Source of the DNA: Dipetalonema caudispina
Lineage: Eukaryota; Nematoda; Chromadorea; Rhabditida; Onchocercidae
Assembly: GCA_013365325.1 (NCBI GenBank)
Contig: JABVXV010000149.1
Span: 81,738 to 145,737 of the forward strand
Reading direction: 5' to 3'
Length of the DNA: 64,000 nucleotides
The notes under the pieces were generated by a model. That model did no database searches. It was not told the DNA's origin and worked only from the letters and a program-made list of their open reading frames with translations. Of this stretch, positions 36,950 to 51,600 are shown piece by piece (the stretch's first letter is position 1; every line of letters begins with the position of its first letter). The position numbers and the translations under genes were made by a program.

Positions 36950-39935
36950 TTAATTCTTGAAATTGCCGTTGTCTTCATCACGCTCACTGTCAGACATCTC
37001 CTCATCTTCCAGTTCATGCAATGGAAATCTTAAAATAGCTGCCACGCCGCCCAATGCACTAAGTTGTTCACCCGACACATGCATTGACGAGAATATTAAC
37101 ACGTTTGAACCCTGTAAAGTTGTGCAATGTATAGGGACTGATCGGTTAGCTAATCTAATGGAATACACTAATTTAATTCACGTTCGGCTGGTGGTTTCGA
37201 CAGTGTTTTGATTGGAAATAAGGAAGTTTGGTTTAATATGCTGTTCGTTTGCTTATCAGAGCACTAAGAATATTGTGTACCCAGTATGGCAACCACTGAG
37301 AAGCGTTAGTTAGTTGTAGCTCAAGTTATCAAGCCCAAAAAGTCCCGCAAAATCCTATGAATTATCTATACTTACCTGTTCCTTTACACACTCTGCTAAT
37401 TCAACATATTTCTTCCTCAGCTGAATATCATTCGATCTAAACAACAAGTCGGACATCAATAACGTATCGATAGCCAATTGTTCGTTAGCCATCAACACAT
37501 GCTTATAACCATAAAAGGCACGAGCTGGATCAGTAGCCATTAACTCGTAAAACGTATTAAGCGCCTTAACTTCAGCTTGAGCCTGTAAGAAGCACTAATT
37601 TGCAAACATGGAAATAGCGTTAAATTATCTTTTCTATAGATTTGTTTAATCTATCACCTCAAACTTCCACTCCTCAACAGTTCCCAAACCATGTGTGTAT
37701 TATCTGTTCCTAACTAAGTCTTAGTACCATTTTTTTTCGAAACAATATATTAAAAACATAATGGACCACTTTGTTATCTCAGCACTTTTTTTCTTTCAAT
37801 ACTTACTTTCGTGTTCGAAAGAGCGGCTGCCACACCAGGATCTGACAACACCTCTTTAAGTGCGTGCTTAAAGCCACTGCTTGCATGAGCAAGTAAAAAT
37901 TTACTACGACTTTCTAAAATCATCTTGTTCCCATGCTTGTCGGCATATTCCATTAGATAATTTAGGAACTGCTCGTTGAGAAAACCACGACTAGCTATTA
38001 ATACGCATTTTACTACCTGAAATACGAGACGAAACTAATTCTCTGGGAATAAATAAAATGTTTCAAAATTTATCGGGAATAGTGACAGACCTTCATATCA
38101 ACGTGCCTAACAAATGCCGCTGCAATAACTTCATAGAAGCGTCGTATACCCTTATCGTGCTGACCTGAGAAACCCTTTCTCTTCCTTGGAATCTGAAAAT
38201 ACAATGAAAAACTGAATCAAATTTTTCAAGTTGTCCTACCTGTTCCATAATGTTGTTATTTTTCTTTCACCCACCTCTATTTTTCCACTCTTACTGTAAA
38301 ATGACATAACTAACCTGCATGTCAATTTTTGCCTTGACAATGGTCATATGTGCCGTCACCAGACATAAATTCGCCAAACCCTCATGCATCACAATAGCAG
38401 CCACATCGGCAGTTCGAGTTGGCTAAATTCAAAAATTAAAAAAAGATTAGTGAAATAAAAATCTATAAGTAATGATCAGGAAAGGCATAGCGGAAATTGC
38501 ATGTCATTTTGTGTATATGAAACTTAGGAAACGGATGGTACTCACAAGTGTGTATGACTTCGCCAGAAACCCATTAACATGGATCGAAACTATCTTATGC
38601 AATATCCCATAGTCAGAACGGATGGAAGAGCTATTGAAAAGTCATGTAAACATGATCTAAACAACAGCATAATTTATATTCTATTATTGAACGAAATTTC
38701 TGATGATAACAAGGTAACAAACGGTTACGAATCTGAAGCTTACATCAAGTGCCAAGTCTAGACGATCCAAATCTATCGAATCCCAATACGGTTTCCACAA
38801 CTTGAACTTCTTTCCAACATCGATATCCAATGTATGATACTGTCCCATTTTAACATGCTCATTCTCAGCAACATTTCTACCTTTCAAATGCAAGATGCAA
38901 GCTACAGGATCAAAATCAACGGTTTCAATGGAAATCGATAAAACAGTATGCACCCGCTGGCTGAAAGAAAGTAACGACTACTACTTCTGTATGCTTACGA
39001 ATTTGGCTTAGGCCTTTATGCAGGGAATATGAGAATAAATAACGAGGTCAATTTTTATGAGGATTATCGGTGATGATAAATATGTCGAAAAGAATTTTAG
39101 AAACCTATGAGCTTTGTCAATTTATCATTTAATGTCAACACTGAAAAAAATACAGTCAACAGGTCTTTTTTCTTAATTGAATCGAAAAAATCAAAACATC
39201 TATATTAAGGTGATAAACCGCATACTACCTAAATGTGCTGCCAGTGTTCGATTCCGTTGTAACCTTTCGAATTGTTGTACATCGGACTCTATCACCAATG
39301 CGTACTAAATTATAAACATGCCACATATCCTCCGCTTCATCACACGATAGTGTTATCTCTCTGCAAAAACTTATTCAACTACTACGTGGTAATTAGTAAG
39401 ACAGAAAATGATGAATATGGACTGAAATCAAGTTTGACTGATATATTACATGATACTTAAGCTCGAAGAGTGTCAACATCACCATACTCTCAGGAAAAGT
39501 GAACAAATTTCGAGAGAGGAGAAATATCGGAAAAACTATGAGACTAGAGGAAATAAATTTCAGGAAAACCGTGGCACTTTCGAGGGAAAAATGAATATTG
39601 CTCCTCTTTACTTTCCAACCCCTATCTCCAAAGATGCAAGCGCAAGAAGAGTGAATCCTACTCATTCTAACTTTCTAATAGAAATAATAATACCGTTAAA
39701 TGGATATTATACGTTCAAAATTGCCGAATGCCCAATATTCTGACTTTGATTTCTATCCCGTAACAATAAATGTCACAACCTAATAAGTATATTAGCAGAG
39801 ATGATAAAAAATATCTCAATGTTGTAAAACCATCTTGAACGTATACGTATGTACATTCAGAATAGTTCATCCAAATTACATCAATAATACAAACCCAGCA
39901 CCATCTTTGTCGATATTTCGTTTGAACTGTTTCAT
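36950..39935 (-). CDS. pelo-1: Pelota, mRNA surveillance and ribosome rescue factor
   Basis: Acts with HBS1 to rescue ribosomes stalled on mRNA (no-go and non-stop decay). Eight exons, 39935-39895, 39360-39229, 38960-38744, 38422-38315, 38192-38091, 38016-37807, 37582-37376 and 37111-36950, give 392 residues, close to the human protein. The N-terminal domain shows [15 protein letters not shown] and [17 protein letters not shown]. The basic IPRKRKG motif is at about 167-173, followed by the central domain and the eRF1-like C-terminal domain ([40 protein letters not shown]). The end is acidic. The first exon has only 41 bases and ends in codon phase 2, so it is easy to miss; its ATG fits the conserved N-terminus. 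Confidence 0.97.
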
Positions 39936-42774
39936 TTTTCAGCATCGATTCCCGGTTAATCCTCATTCACAACTCTAAAAGTATTTTACCAATCATTTAT
40001 TAGTAAAAAAATACTCTTACAGTTTCGTCTTTAATGCCAATCACTTTTCCATTTCCTTATCTAAATTCACAACTTTAACTCTGAGAGAATTTGAACTTGA
40101 ATTTTTAAAATTTTATAATTTCAACGATATTTTCCACATGTAATACCGCTTGGTGAAAAATCGTTTTAAAGGGGAAAGAGAAAGTTACAAGTGCAATACC
40201 ACAGTCTCACCGCTATTTTCTAATCTTTTCATATGCTATAGATACAAAAACGAAAAGCTACATATCGATAGGGATCGAGATCAACAGAATTTTTGATTGG
40301 TTGATCAATCGGACATGAGATAACTTCCGATCAACATTAATCATATCGAGCATTTGAATTTTTTCAGAAATGATCTCAACTAATTATCCATTCAGCAGAA
40401 ATGTCTTAATTAAAATTAAAATCCAACCCAAACATAGTCAAAAAAGAAATAGTTTCATCCCTCCCCCCTATTAAAGTGTGAGAAAGAAGCAAGTAAAAAT
40501 TTAGGAATTATCTGAGGACCCACAAAACATTTAACGCCATCACTAACGACCACACCACCCATTCCTTCTGCGACTGGTATTTCACGGTGGCCACGCCGGG
40601 ACTTATCGTCTTGCAGTTGTAGTGGTGTCCAGTAAGTAATTGCTCTTGTAGTTCCTTTTTATTATATCAGTATTGATCTAGACCTCACGTAACCTTGATT
40701 CTTATTTATACGTTTATCTTAACTATAGCAGACCACGTATACTCATTCATATATATACATATACAAAAAATAGAGCATCACATAATAGAGAGGCGTGGAG
40801 AAATGGATGAATGACCTGTGACCCTTAAAGTAGCCACTAATTTACTGACATGTTATTCGATCGATTATTGGTTTTCCTTTTTAATCAATCGTATAATTGT
40901 CTTCGAATATTAAGCAGTGGATGAATAGCACAACTTTTGTATTTTAAATTTAAAAAGATAACAAATGAAAAATGCAAAAGGGAAAGTTTCATTTAAAAAA
41001 AGGAACGAAATGCTGCTGTTAGGAATATAATGAAGGGATGGATGAAATTAATTTAACTTTAATGATCTAACCCAACCTGATTTAATATATTCATGCCAAT
41101 ATTATACTGCTGACGCAAATTAGTTGTTATGGAGAAAAGCTGATCTTTTAATTTAAAAAGCGAAAGTCTCTTTTTTTTTGTTCCAAAAATGAGAGAGATT
41201 AATTGGGAAAACTATTAGATAATGTTGGCCGAAAGATTTTAATTGTAAGGTTTCCGGAACGTCAGTCTGAAAACAGCATCTGAAGATAGTGGTAATGTTG
41301 ATTTAGGCCAAGAAGATTTTAATTTAACAAATAAATTTTCTTACTAGATAATTAATGATCACTCGATTAGAGACAAGCAATAATTTGGGCGACTAATTAT
41401 ATATTAGGTTATTCCTTAATTGGCAATTATCCCTAATGTTGCAATATTTAACTATCACTTAGATTTTAAGTATAAATATATGTATGTGCATCATTTATGG
41501 TGCAAAAGTGTTTTTTTTAACTTTAGAACTTTTCCAACCATAATGTTTTGTATTTTTGGATAATAAAATTCAGACCAATTAATTGCAACGGATTTTCACT
41601 GAATAAATTCTTCCTCCAAAAGATTTTAAGATATAATGGTGTGATTATCGAGAGCGTACCATAAAATTCATCTCTCTTTTTTTTCTTCCTGGAAATTTGA
41701 ATTAACTATGCATTATTGTTCCCTTCATTGGTATTTATATGAATATTTTATAAACTTCATAGATGACATTTGTTGAATGATTTCTGTGGAGGGATTGCAA
41801 AAAAAAAAAAAAAAAAAAAAAAGAAAAAAGTGATTTAGCAAAAATAGAGAAAATTTCTCGGCTTATTTAAATGAAATATTAAAATAATTAACATATTAAT
41901 ATTAATATTGATGTGGAACGTTTGGCTAAGGAATGTTTATGTTAGAGATCTTATTACTCATTCATAATCTGGACAAATTCTGATTTTCATCTATCATTTA
42001 TTTTTTTCGAATCGAAAAATTCGAAAGAAATAAAATCTTTCTTCGGATGAATTGTGAATTCTTGACAATTCACTCATCATTTGAATAAAACGAATCATAA
42101 ATTTATATCCTTTTTTTTTTTAAATTAAATTTTCTCAGTCGAAGAAGAGAAATGGTCATTGATTATCGAAATCTTAATAATCTAATTTATGATGCTTATC
42201 TTGCACAAATTGGAAATACTTATCATTCAGAAAGAGTCGTTACTTTGAAGTAGTGTTTTATTCATATGTTTTACCCATTGACGAGGTCACGGAATTCTAA
42301 TTTGTTGCTTTTTTTGGATAATCCTTATTAGTATTATTAATGGTACTAATGGCACTATGACCATTGCTATTACTGCCATTATTGTTATTATTATTAACAT
42401 ATAGTGTTTGGAATGTTTGGATATTTTGAGCAGCAATGAAAATCATCACTAGGGTCGCTCACCATTGGACAAGGTTTGACCCCGATTTCCTGAAGGTTGA
42501 TCCTTGTCGAACGCAGTCAGTACTGTTCCATTTTCTCACATTTGTATCGTTTTTAACCAGTTAGAGCAGTACCGCTATATATCTACATATAATTTAAATT
42601 TTAACTAAATGACCAGATGAAAGCATTCTGAGGGGAACTTTCGATACTACATCTTTTATTTGTCCTAGTTAAATTTTGTATATGTTATTACATAGCAGCA
42701 AATTTGCATAAATAATTCTATTCATTGCAGTTTCTGAAAAAACCTGAAGTTTATTAAATTCTCAAGGGAGGAGA
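39936..42774. other. intergenic between divergent genes
   Basis: Upstream of both pelo-1 (minus) and the LOTUS-tudor gene (plus). A less AT-rich block at about 40520-40640 holds acceptor and donor-like motifs on the plus strand (CTTGCAG, CAGTAAGTAA) and could be promoter sequence or a short non-coding exon. A poly-A tract lies at 41799-41822. No coding exon was recognised. Confidence 0.5.
41799..41822. repeat. poly-A tract
   Basis: Run of about 24 A, followed by A/G-rich sequence. No retroelement body was recognised upstream of it. Confidence 0.85.
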
Positions 42775-45700
42775 ATGGCAACATCACGAGGATTCGTCAA
42801 TATGCCACAAACAATATTTGACAAAGGTCAGTTGTTCATATAGTAACCATTTTCGTGGTTTATGTCCATATGATGGAGTGCTTATTTGTTGGCTTCTACC
42901 TGAAACGGTTCTGTGAGACTGATTTCCAGCCTGTTTAATTTTTTAACTTTCTGACGAGATGGAGAATTTCCTGGGGTTGCTTTCAATACTTCTGCTGTTT
43001 TGCGTATTGGAAGGGATTTGCTAAGATTTTCGATAATGAATCTGTTGGATTTCAAGGTAGGTAAGTGTGGTTGTTGCAGGATTTGAAATTGAAAAACAAA
43101 ATTTGAATTTTTATTTCTGCTACGAAATGTAGCAAATTTTAGCCGTACTAAGGACTAATATAATTTCTTTGTAATGTTTACATCGATCCTCCGTAATTCC
43201 GGAAAAAGGTGCAGAAATTTAGAGTTAGAAAGCTGAAATTTCCTATGGGATGAGCATTCCTGGTGAAAGCTTTCCCTTCAGGAAGTGTATTACAGTCTTA
43301 TTGTGTTGTCGTTTTTTCTTCACTTGAAATTAAAAAGAAAATTTTCTTTCTGAAAATGATTCAAGAATTACTAGGAGTTATAAATTCGAAATGCTCTCTT
43401 TTTAAGCTGCAAGGATAAATCAGATACAAAAGGAACGGAAGCTAAGGTAGGAGCAATTAATTAAGAACTGGCAAGCGAATCATATTCTTTCAGCTTTCGG
43501 TTTAACTTCACTTCACCTCTTTCCGTTAATATACACAGCAAGAGTAGCTCATTTATTGGTGTTTTGAACGACGAATAATAGATATCTGTTAATGATGAAT
43601 ACTTCTTTTCGTTTTCGCAATGCATGTCATCAAGATCAATCTTTTCCATCATGCATCATGTTTTAAATTTTCAGTCTTGACGTGAAATTTCAGTTTTAAT
43701 TACAATATTTTCTCTTACCTTCATTCACAGATTAGACCCAATAAAGTATGAATCCAGTGAGAAGTTCGAGTTTTTTAATACCATTGATTTTTATCTCTAC
43801 GGTGAGTAAGCTATTGATCATTCATTCTCATTTGTCACAAAATTGTACGCAGTGATTGATTTTGATTTTTTCCGCCTTTTTTTTCAAATTAAAAATTTCA
43901 GCAGATAATACAGATTTGGATATAAGCGATGAGATGGAAGAAGTTCGCGAACTTTTGTACGAATTAATCAAAACTAATTTCTCATCGGGTGTTATGGTAG
44001 AGCATTTGGCGAAAATATATAAAGAAAGGTTGCTGTTTTATGGACTTTTTATTTATTTAAGGATGTTTTGTAATTTGAAAATTGTCAGGTTCTTTCTTCT
44101 CTCTTTGGTTAATGCCTTATTTCTTCTACTGTCAGTTCTCGTAAATTCGATAAATCAGAGAGTAGTGTTCTTTCTCCATAATGTAGTGTTGGCTTTTATG
44201 TATAAATTTTATCTTGTCCATAGACACTGTACAAAACTTAACATTAAGAAGTTCTTACATTCTAAATTTTTGCAGCTATGAAACGCGTGGTTTAGGACCG
44301 TTGCTCCCGGATAATTGGCTTGATCATATACGAGTCGCGGAAGAATTTGAAGTCGTTAATCGTGGTCCAATTACAATGGTTTACACACGTCAACGCGATG
44401 CACCACCACTTATTATCGAACCGCCATGTAATTCGTTGAGTAAGTTTATAGTTTTCATTTATTTATTGGGAATTCGTGCTAAATTAAATTTAGAATAATG
44501 CATCTTACATTTTTACATTTTCGCTTCTACTTCCACTGTTATATTGCTATACTGCAACACTATAGGAAGACAAATTTGCTTTCCTGAAACTTTCTGGAGA
44601 TTCCCTTCTATTTGATAAGGTGAAATGGTTCAGTTCCTTCTTCGCTTTAAATTTATCAACGAATCCATAATTGGTACTTGTCTCAAAAGGCACATCTTGG
44701 AAAAAAAGGACTGCAAAAGGAATAAAATTAATAGATTCTTTTCCAGAACAGCAAACAGTGCTCATAAATCGTTTGAGTGGTACATAAAAATAAAGGAAAA
44801 GAGATAGTTTGATCTGAATGAAAAGAAAATAAAAAAGTATGGACGTTTGTTTTTTTCTTCGCATTTCAAAAGCAAGCAGTAAGTATTTATGTACCACTCA
44901 TTATTGGTTTGCATTGCATGATGAAATACAGTTTGTAAGAAACAATTTCTTTTCACTCTAAATGTTTGTTCAGTAATTTCTTTCTTAACAACAATGATCG
45001 ACTGGATTAAGTAGAATGGTTTGATAGTTGGTATTATCAACCTGTTACACAACATAATGATAAGAAGATGGGTTTTACTAAATGGCTTGACCTAGTAACT
45101 GGGTCTGGTAATAATTCATGGTTTAGTTATGCAAATGGCATGCTCGTTTAAACTGTTTCTGTTACGTCATTTTTTTCAAAAGTAACAGTCAGCCGAATAG
45201 CATTAATGACATAGCACTTGAACTTTCATATTTGTGAAATTTTTTTAATGATGGAAATCTTTCTTTACATTGCGAAATAATCGAAGTCTTTTTTTTTTAC
45301 AGGAAATTCTCGCTGATATAATGCTTACTTTTTTTTGTAGACATCACGAAGGGCCTTGCATCTCTTAAGTCGAAAGAAACAGCTCGAATTAGGCTTACTG
45401 ATCGAGAATTGTATCAACAGGTAACATCTTTTGTTAAATAAAACTTCGATTATTGTTCCCTTTCAGAAAACTTGAAGAAAATTACTCGTTATTTTTTGGA
45501 TGTTGTGTTTTGGCCGAGCAAAGCTTGAGTTATTGAGTAATATGTGATAACAACATCCAGTTCAGGGTATACGCTTAGCATTTTGTGCACCTTTATCAAT
45601 ATGATTGAAAATTCATTTGCTGATTATAATACTAATAATGACAACGTATAAATTGTTGACGATAATAATAATAATAACAACATAGTTTGAAGTTTTTTGG

Positions 45701-48624
45701 ATTAATTTCAGATGAAATCGATATTATCATTCGAACCGATCATTTGTCCGTCAACGGTAAGCGTTATAGTGATGAAATGTGATGAGGATTCGGCCGATGT
45801 CTATGTACAGTTGGCTGGTACAAGAAATAATTTCGAACTGCTGCGATCGGCAATGGATTCGCACTACGAAGAGCAATCCTCTGGTGAGCCAGTGACAGAA
45901 CCCGAAGTTGGTGGCGTGTATGCAGTTCGTGAGTCGGATGGACATTGGTATCGAGCATTGTTGAAAGTGAGTAAAAGTTAAAAAACCGTTCTTTCGTCGG
46001 TACGATCAAGCTTTTCGTTACAATCGAAGTTTATTACTATTAGGAAATTAAATTATCTGGAAATGTTTTTATTTTTTGTTATTATTGTAATAATAAATTC
46101 TGCAGTGGAAATTTTTGTTCAGGACTTTATTTTATCAATAAAAACTCTAGATTTTGGCAGTGAAGAAGAATTTCATCATTATTATTAAGTGTGGATAATT
46201 ATTTCGTAATGATGCTACTTCTTTTTTCCTATAGGTTCCTGAATATTTCACATTATTGGATAACGGTCGAATAGTGCATGTGAACGGTGCAACGATTCGA
46301 CGTCTCCGTGCAGAATATGCACTTCCAAGAATATATCCTATTTATGCGTTCATTGTTACTTTGGACAAAAAGTGTGATAATGCTCCATCGCTGTGTATTT
46401 TGCGTACTGCTTGCCATACTCAACTTCCGCTACCGGTATAGCTTATTTTGAAAACTAGATTGAATCTTAAAACATAAAAGTAAATTGAATGAAAGTGTAA
46501 TCGCCCAATAAATATAGCATAGTTACCAGTATAATTTCATCGAAGATTTTATTTATTAATTTTAATTCAGAAGAGAAGTACACATTTATTAGTTTATATT
46601 TCCGAAATAATTGATGAGTTGTGAATTGAATAATTTATTACAAGCTAATACCTGAAGCATCAGTATGCTTTCTAATTCGTTCAGTGTTTTTACGTTGCCA
46701 CAAATTCCGTTTTCTTCCCATCGTATAATTTTAATCACTTAGAATTTCAAAATTTGATAGTAAATTAGGTTGGGAACCTCTTTTAATTGTGGTTTTTCTG
46801 GATAATGAACTTAATAAATGCGCTTGATGCTAACATCATAGAAATTTTAATGGTATCTTCTTGCTTTCAAGAGATATAAATAAAAGTAATATAAGAAAAA
46901 ACAAAATACACATTTTGTATTATAATTTTGCGTGCGTTCAGCTTTTTAGTTACGATTCATATCCGCGTATATTGAAAACGGTTTAGTAAAGTATAGTGTT
47001 CAAAGCTCAATTGTGTGGATTAAAGACCGGAAAGAACACGAGCAGTGAGTTTCTTCAATGAATTCAGGAAAATTTTAAAGGTTATTCTGGCGAGCGTAAA
47101 TTTCATAGTATTTGGATTGCAATTAAACAAAACATATCACTTGAATTTATCTTTACGTTTATTTTCACATGAGTTATTATTAGTTTGTAATTTTTCGTGG
47201 CGATACTTAGATTAGCGTATAATTCTTCACTCTTTCTAAGTAAAGAATTATGAGATTGAACGGTATGTAAGCAACGTCTTTCAGATTTTAATTTCTTGCA
47301 TGTATCAAAATGCGGAAGTATTGATTGTATACATCGGAAGAAGTTTAATTTTTAAATAGAAGATTTGTTAAAATAGAATTCAAAAAATTCATTCATTTGT
47401 GATTGTAAGTACGTATCTCGAAAATGAAATATATGTTCTTACTGCAGTATGTTTTGTTCAAATAATAAGAGAAAAGATAATGCATTGCATTTGTGATGAA
47501 ATAACAGATTTATGGTGATAGATAAGATAATCTGTATCAAATATAGTTGCTTTTCTGGGATGAAAATTTGTGGTTAGAATTGCAGAAATGTGATAAAAGT
47601 AATACCAGTACCACCGCAATATCCAGTAACCGCTGGTGGAGTGGAATTAGTTGCCATGGAGTTAAATGACATGCCGAAGAAACGCTTTGCTGCTCATATT
47701 TTGGCTGTATTCGACGCCGATAACATCAGCATACGACAGTGCTCGTTTGTACGTTTCTTGCTGTAGTACTATAGTTGCTTCGCAATCATTTACTGTCTTC
47801 GTATATTTCCAAAAGCATGTTCGCTTTTTCGTTCGAAATTGTAATCCCATTGTGAGACATCGTCTCATATTCTCATAGAAGAAAACAAAGTACTGCTTTA
47901 TTTGAGGATCCAATTCCGGACTACATAACCAGTGCAGTAAAGCGAGATTCCTTGGCTCAACCATCACCACCACCTTTCAGCGAATTAATACCAGGACGTT
48001 TCTATGCTGCGAAATTGCGTCAAAACTCGAATTGGGAACGCGTACAGTTACTTGGTCCAAGTGCTGTTGACGCTGATTGTTTCCGTGTGTATGCCGTTGA
48101 TATTGGCTTATTCGGTATTGTCCGGAAGTCAAACATACGTCATCTCAAAACTCCAAATGGATTACGAAAAATTTTGATGGCGAAATGTAAGGTTAGTGAT
48201 GTATTTTGATGTTCTATTCTGGTAATAGAAATTTTGATTCATGAGGTTAACTATTTTGTGTGATTCACCTCAATGATTGTTACAAGGAACATTTTGTCTA
48301 GCCTAATTTTTTTTACCCATTTTGCTATTATTTACATATTTTTTTTGTGCGGAGAAGTATGGTATAAATATCTTTGAATCCTTTCAGATAGCAGGAATTA
48401 AGCCGAAAAATGGTGGTGAAGTATGGAGTCGTGAGGGTCAAGCAGCGGTATGCAATGTATTAACTGGTGCAGATCATATAGAAGTAGAACCAGTTAGTGA
48501 TTGGGAGCTATTTGGGGATCCAGGTTGTACGGTGGTACCGTTTGCGACGGTAAAAATTTTCGCGGATGGTAATAATGTTGGTCAAATGATCGTTGAACAA
48601 GGATATGCTCAATGTACGCAGTGA
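42775..48624 (+). CDS. LOTUS (OST-HTH) and tudor domain protein, TDRD5/TDRD7-like
   Basis: Predicted germ-granule scaffold: LOTUS domains bind Vasa-type helicases or RNA, and tudor domains bind methylated Argonautes. Exons 42775-42826, 42959-43056, 43424-43446 (tentative), 43731-43801, 43902-44028, 44276-44439, 45341-45420, 45712-45966, 46235-46371, 47586-47744, 47879-48191 and 48388-48624 add to 571 residues with closed phases. LOTUS lies at about 82-165 (VRELLYELIKTNFSSGVMVE, LGPLLPDNWLDHIRV). Two tudor-like units follow (GGVYAVRESDGHWYRALLK; PGRFYAAKLRQNSNWERVQL with FRVYAVDIGLFGIV). The 23-base third exon and the donor at 46371 were chosen to keep phase. A CATTGCAG acceptor about 45 bases before the ATG may take a spliced leader. 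Similarity to C. elegans LOTR-1 is inferred from domain order only. Confidence 0.85.
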
Positions 48625-51600
48625 TCTTAGTCTTCTTATATATGGCCGGTATTGCACATACCGGGAATGATGATGATGATATGATGATTGAACAAGGTTG
48701 TGCTCAACATTACTCAATGATAATCCTTCTATACATGCAATACTCTATGTCCTATATTAACGCATATGTTGATAATTGACATTGATTGGCCAACTTTGTT
48801 TATGTAATTTATAAACATTATGAAGAAATTTTTGCTTCTAAAAATTAAGCTTTCATTCAAGTATACCACATCACCGTTTTGTTCAAAAGAAAGTTTTAGC
48901 ACGTTTGGTGATTCAGTCGCTGAAATTTCTTTTCACTTTTGAAGTTATTTTCAGAAATTCCAAAGATTTGAAATTTTTGGTAATACGTGGCAAAATTTTG
49001 CAACATAATTATTGTAGTTACCAATTCTCTGTGTACACATAGTTCAGCATAAGATATGTTTAACATACATTTGCATTTGATGGGAATTAACATGCTGATT
49101 CATTTTTTTCTCTCTCTCTCTCTCTTTCTCTCTATGAGAATTATAATGCTGAGTAGTTGTTCCGTTGTGCTGTAAAAAGTATTCGAATAGAGAAAGTTCT
49201 GTTATGGCTCTCAGTGAAATCGATAGATACCGTTCGATAGGAAACGATGATAATAAGACTATCCTTAAAGTCTTATTTCTCATTTTATTATGTTGTTTAT
49301 ATTAAGCTGGTTAGTTTCTCTGTTTTACCCACTAAGTGCCATAACTAGAAGAAATCATTAAAAGGAAGTGAAATCGATATGAATCTAAATTCAACAAGCT
49401 ATGGGATTGCTTAAAAAAATTCACCGTTATATTATTTGGTTTGCTTAGTATATTAAGTAACTTTCGAGATTCTTTTGTACTTTAAATTGAATGTTTTATA
49501 TTATACAAATGAGCAATTTCCAGTACTTGTAATTAGCTTATTCCCAGAGGATTTAAAGAAGAAAAGGACTCCGATAATTACTGTAACATACTCTTCGACA
49601 TGGCATATATGCAGAATTATCATATTATCACTAGATCTTATCATCCAACCCTTTCAATTTGATTTTCTGATTTGAAAGCCAAAAAAAGTTGTTTCAAGTT
49701 TCTAATTCTTTCTACTTTTCGAATGTCCAATGCCTTTTTTAATCCTGAATAAATGGATAGAACATTGATTTCTTTTTCAATAGATGAAATGGTATGCTTT
49801 CTTCTGTACACTTATGAATACATACATGAATAGATGCTGCGTCTGATTAAATATTGCTTGGAATTGTTCGTTATTTATTTATTTTTTTTAATGAGTAGTC
49901 GGGTTCTCGTTAGTTTTGAAATATCCACAATGATATCGGGTGATTTTTGGAATTGTTAACTTTATGGATAACATTTACTATTCTTTCCTCCAACTTTTTT
50001 TCTTTCATTTTTTTTTTTTTTTTTTGTGAATGAATTTTGCAAAGTATGTTGGTTGCTTGTTTAAATCTTCAAAATTTGAGTTAGTTATTTTCATCCCATT
50101 AATTTCTTTCTATATTGGCAGATTTTGCATATGTTAGAAAGGCTAACTATTTATTTGTTCAGTTATTTATGAATCTTTCATGCACCCATGTCTCTAACCA
50201 ATGATAAATTTGTGTTTTAAAATTTTCAAAAGCTCATACCATGTGCCTACCACTCTTTCCATAAATAATTCTTTTGTTATTGTTCCCCTTCTCTTCAGTG
50301 AAATGAAATCTATACTGTGCTTTACTTTTCATTTTTAATAATTTGGGAAAGAATGAATAAGAATAGTGAGTAATAAAGGTAAGGATCATATGTTAATATA
50401 GTCAAGTTAGAGAAAATTTTTAATTAATCGCAAAACAATGAAGTCTGTTGTGTGCAGTTACATCGAGAAAATGTCCGAACCATTTTTCAAATTTTAATTT
50501 AAGATGGAAAAAGGATTTAAAATTGTTAACCTAGCACAACGGCTTACTAATGAATTGTATTCGTCTTTTGATTTTTGGGTAATAATTATGTTAAAATTTG
50601 GTAATAATGTTTATTCGACTTTTTAATTTTCGCTGTATTTGTATTTCATAATGTTTGGAGAGTCATGTATTTGTTTTTTCCAAAATGAAATTAATTAATT
50701 ATTTTTATATTGTATTATTGCTCTTTATGATTGATACAGTCAACATCTTTTAATCTATGCATAAATTTGATACTTAAAAAGAATTGCAACATAGTCATGC
50801 CACTAGTTTCGTTTTTTTCCAATTTTATTTGTTTTTTTTTTTTTTTTTAACCCATCCATCATTCATAACATCCCAATTTTACATTATAACCTTCAAATTT
50901 GAATAATTTTAGCGATATAATTACTCGAAATTAAGTAGGAAGTCTATTTGAGGCTGACATTCATCGTTGAGAAAAGAATTGTTTCAATTGTGCCAAATGT
51001 GAAATTTATGTATTGGTCAACTCTGTTTTTATTTCAGCTAAGAAATGTGATAAATATACAATAATCAAATCTTTCCTTTACTTATTTTGTATAGCAACAA
51101 ATATATTGTTTATTGCTTTTATTTTATTAAAGCATCACATGACTCCATTTGTTTTAATTATATTTAATGAAACATTTTGTTGTAATCCTAGAAAGATATA
51201 AGTTTGTTGGATTCATTTCTGTTGTATTAAAGAACTTGAAAGGGATTAATTTAAACCTTAATATTTGGTAGTATCGATCCCCTTGGTTACTCTTTTTTTT
51301 CTCTTGAGCACTGCTTTGGTGAAATTGCATGAATGATAGCTGAAATATTGTCGTTATAAATGAGGTCCATATGGACAAACTGATAGTTAATTAATGTATT
51401 CTTGCACTGATATTCTGATGTCTTAATTAGCAGACATATATTTTTTCGTAATTCCAAACTCTCCAGCAAGTTTAAATAGACAGTTACAAAAAACAATATT
51501 TCGTTTTTTTGTAGTTTTTTCCAGTATGTCTTAATTTTTCATAAATTTTGCGATTTGAAAATTTTCGCAATTTCTCTCAATTTTGCAATTCAGAACGGGA

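Noticed and set aside
39450..39743. 97-codon plus-strand open frame
   Set aside because: It lies inside the first intron of pelo-1 with no splice support or family features.
44547..45055. Minus-strand Phe/Lys-rich open frames
   Set aside because: They lie in an intron of the LOTUS-tudor gene, have AT-driven composition and no motif.
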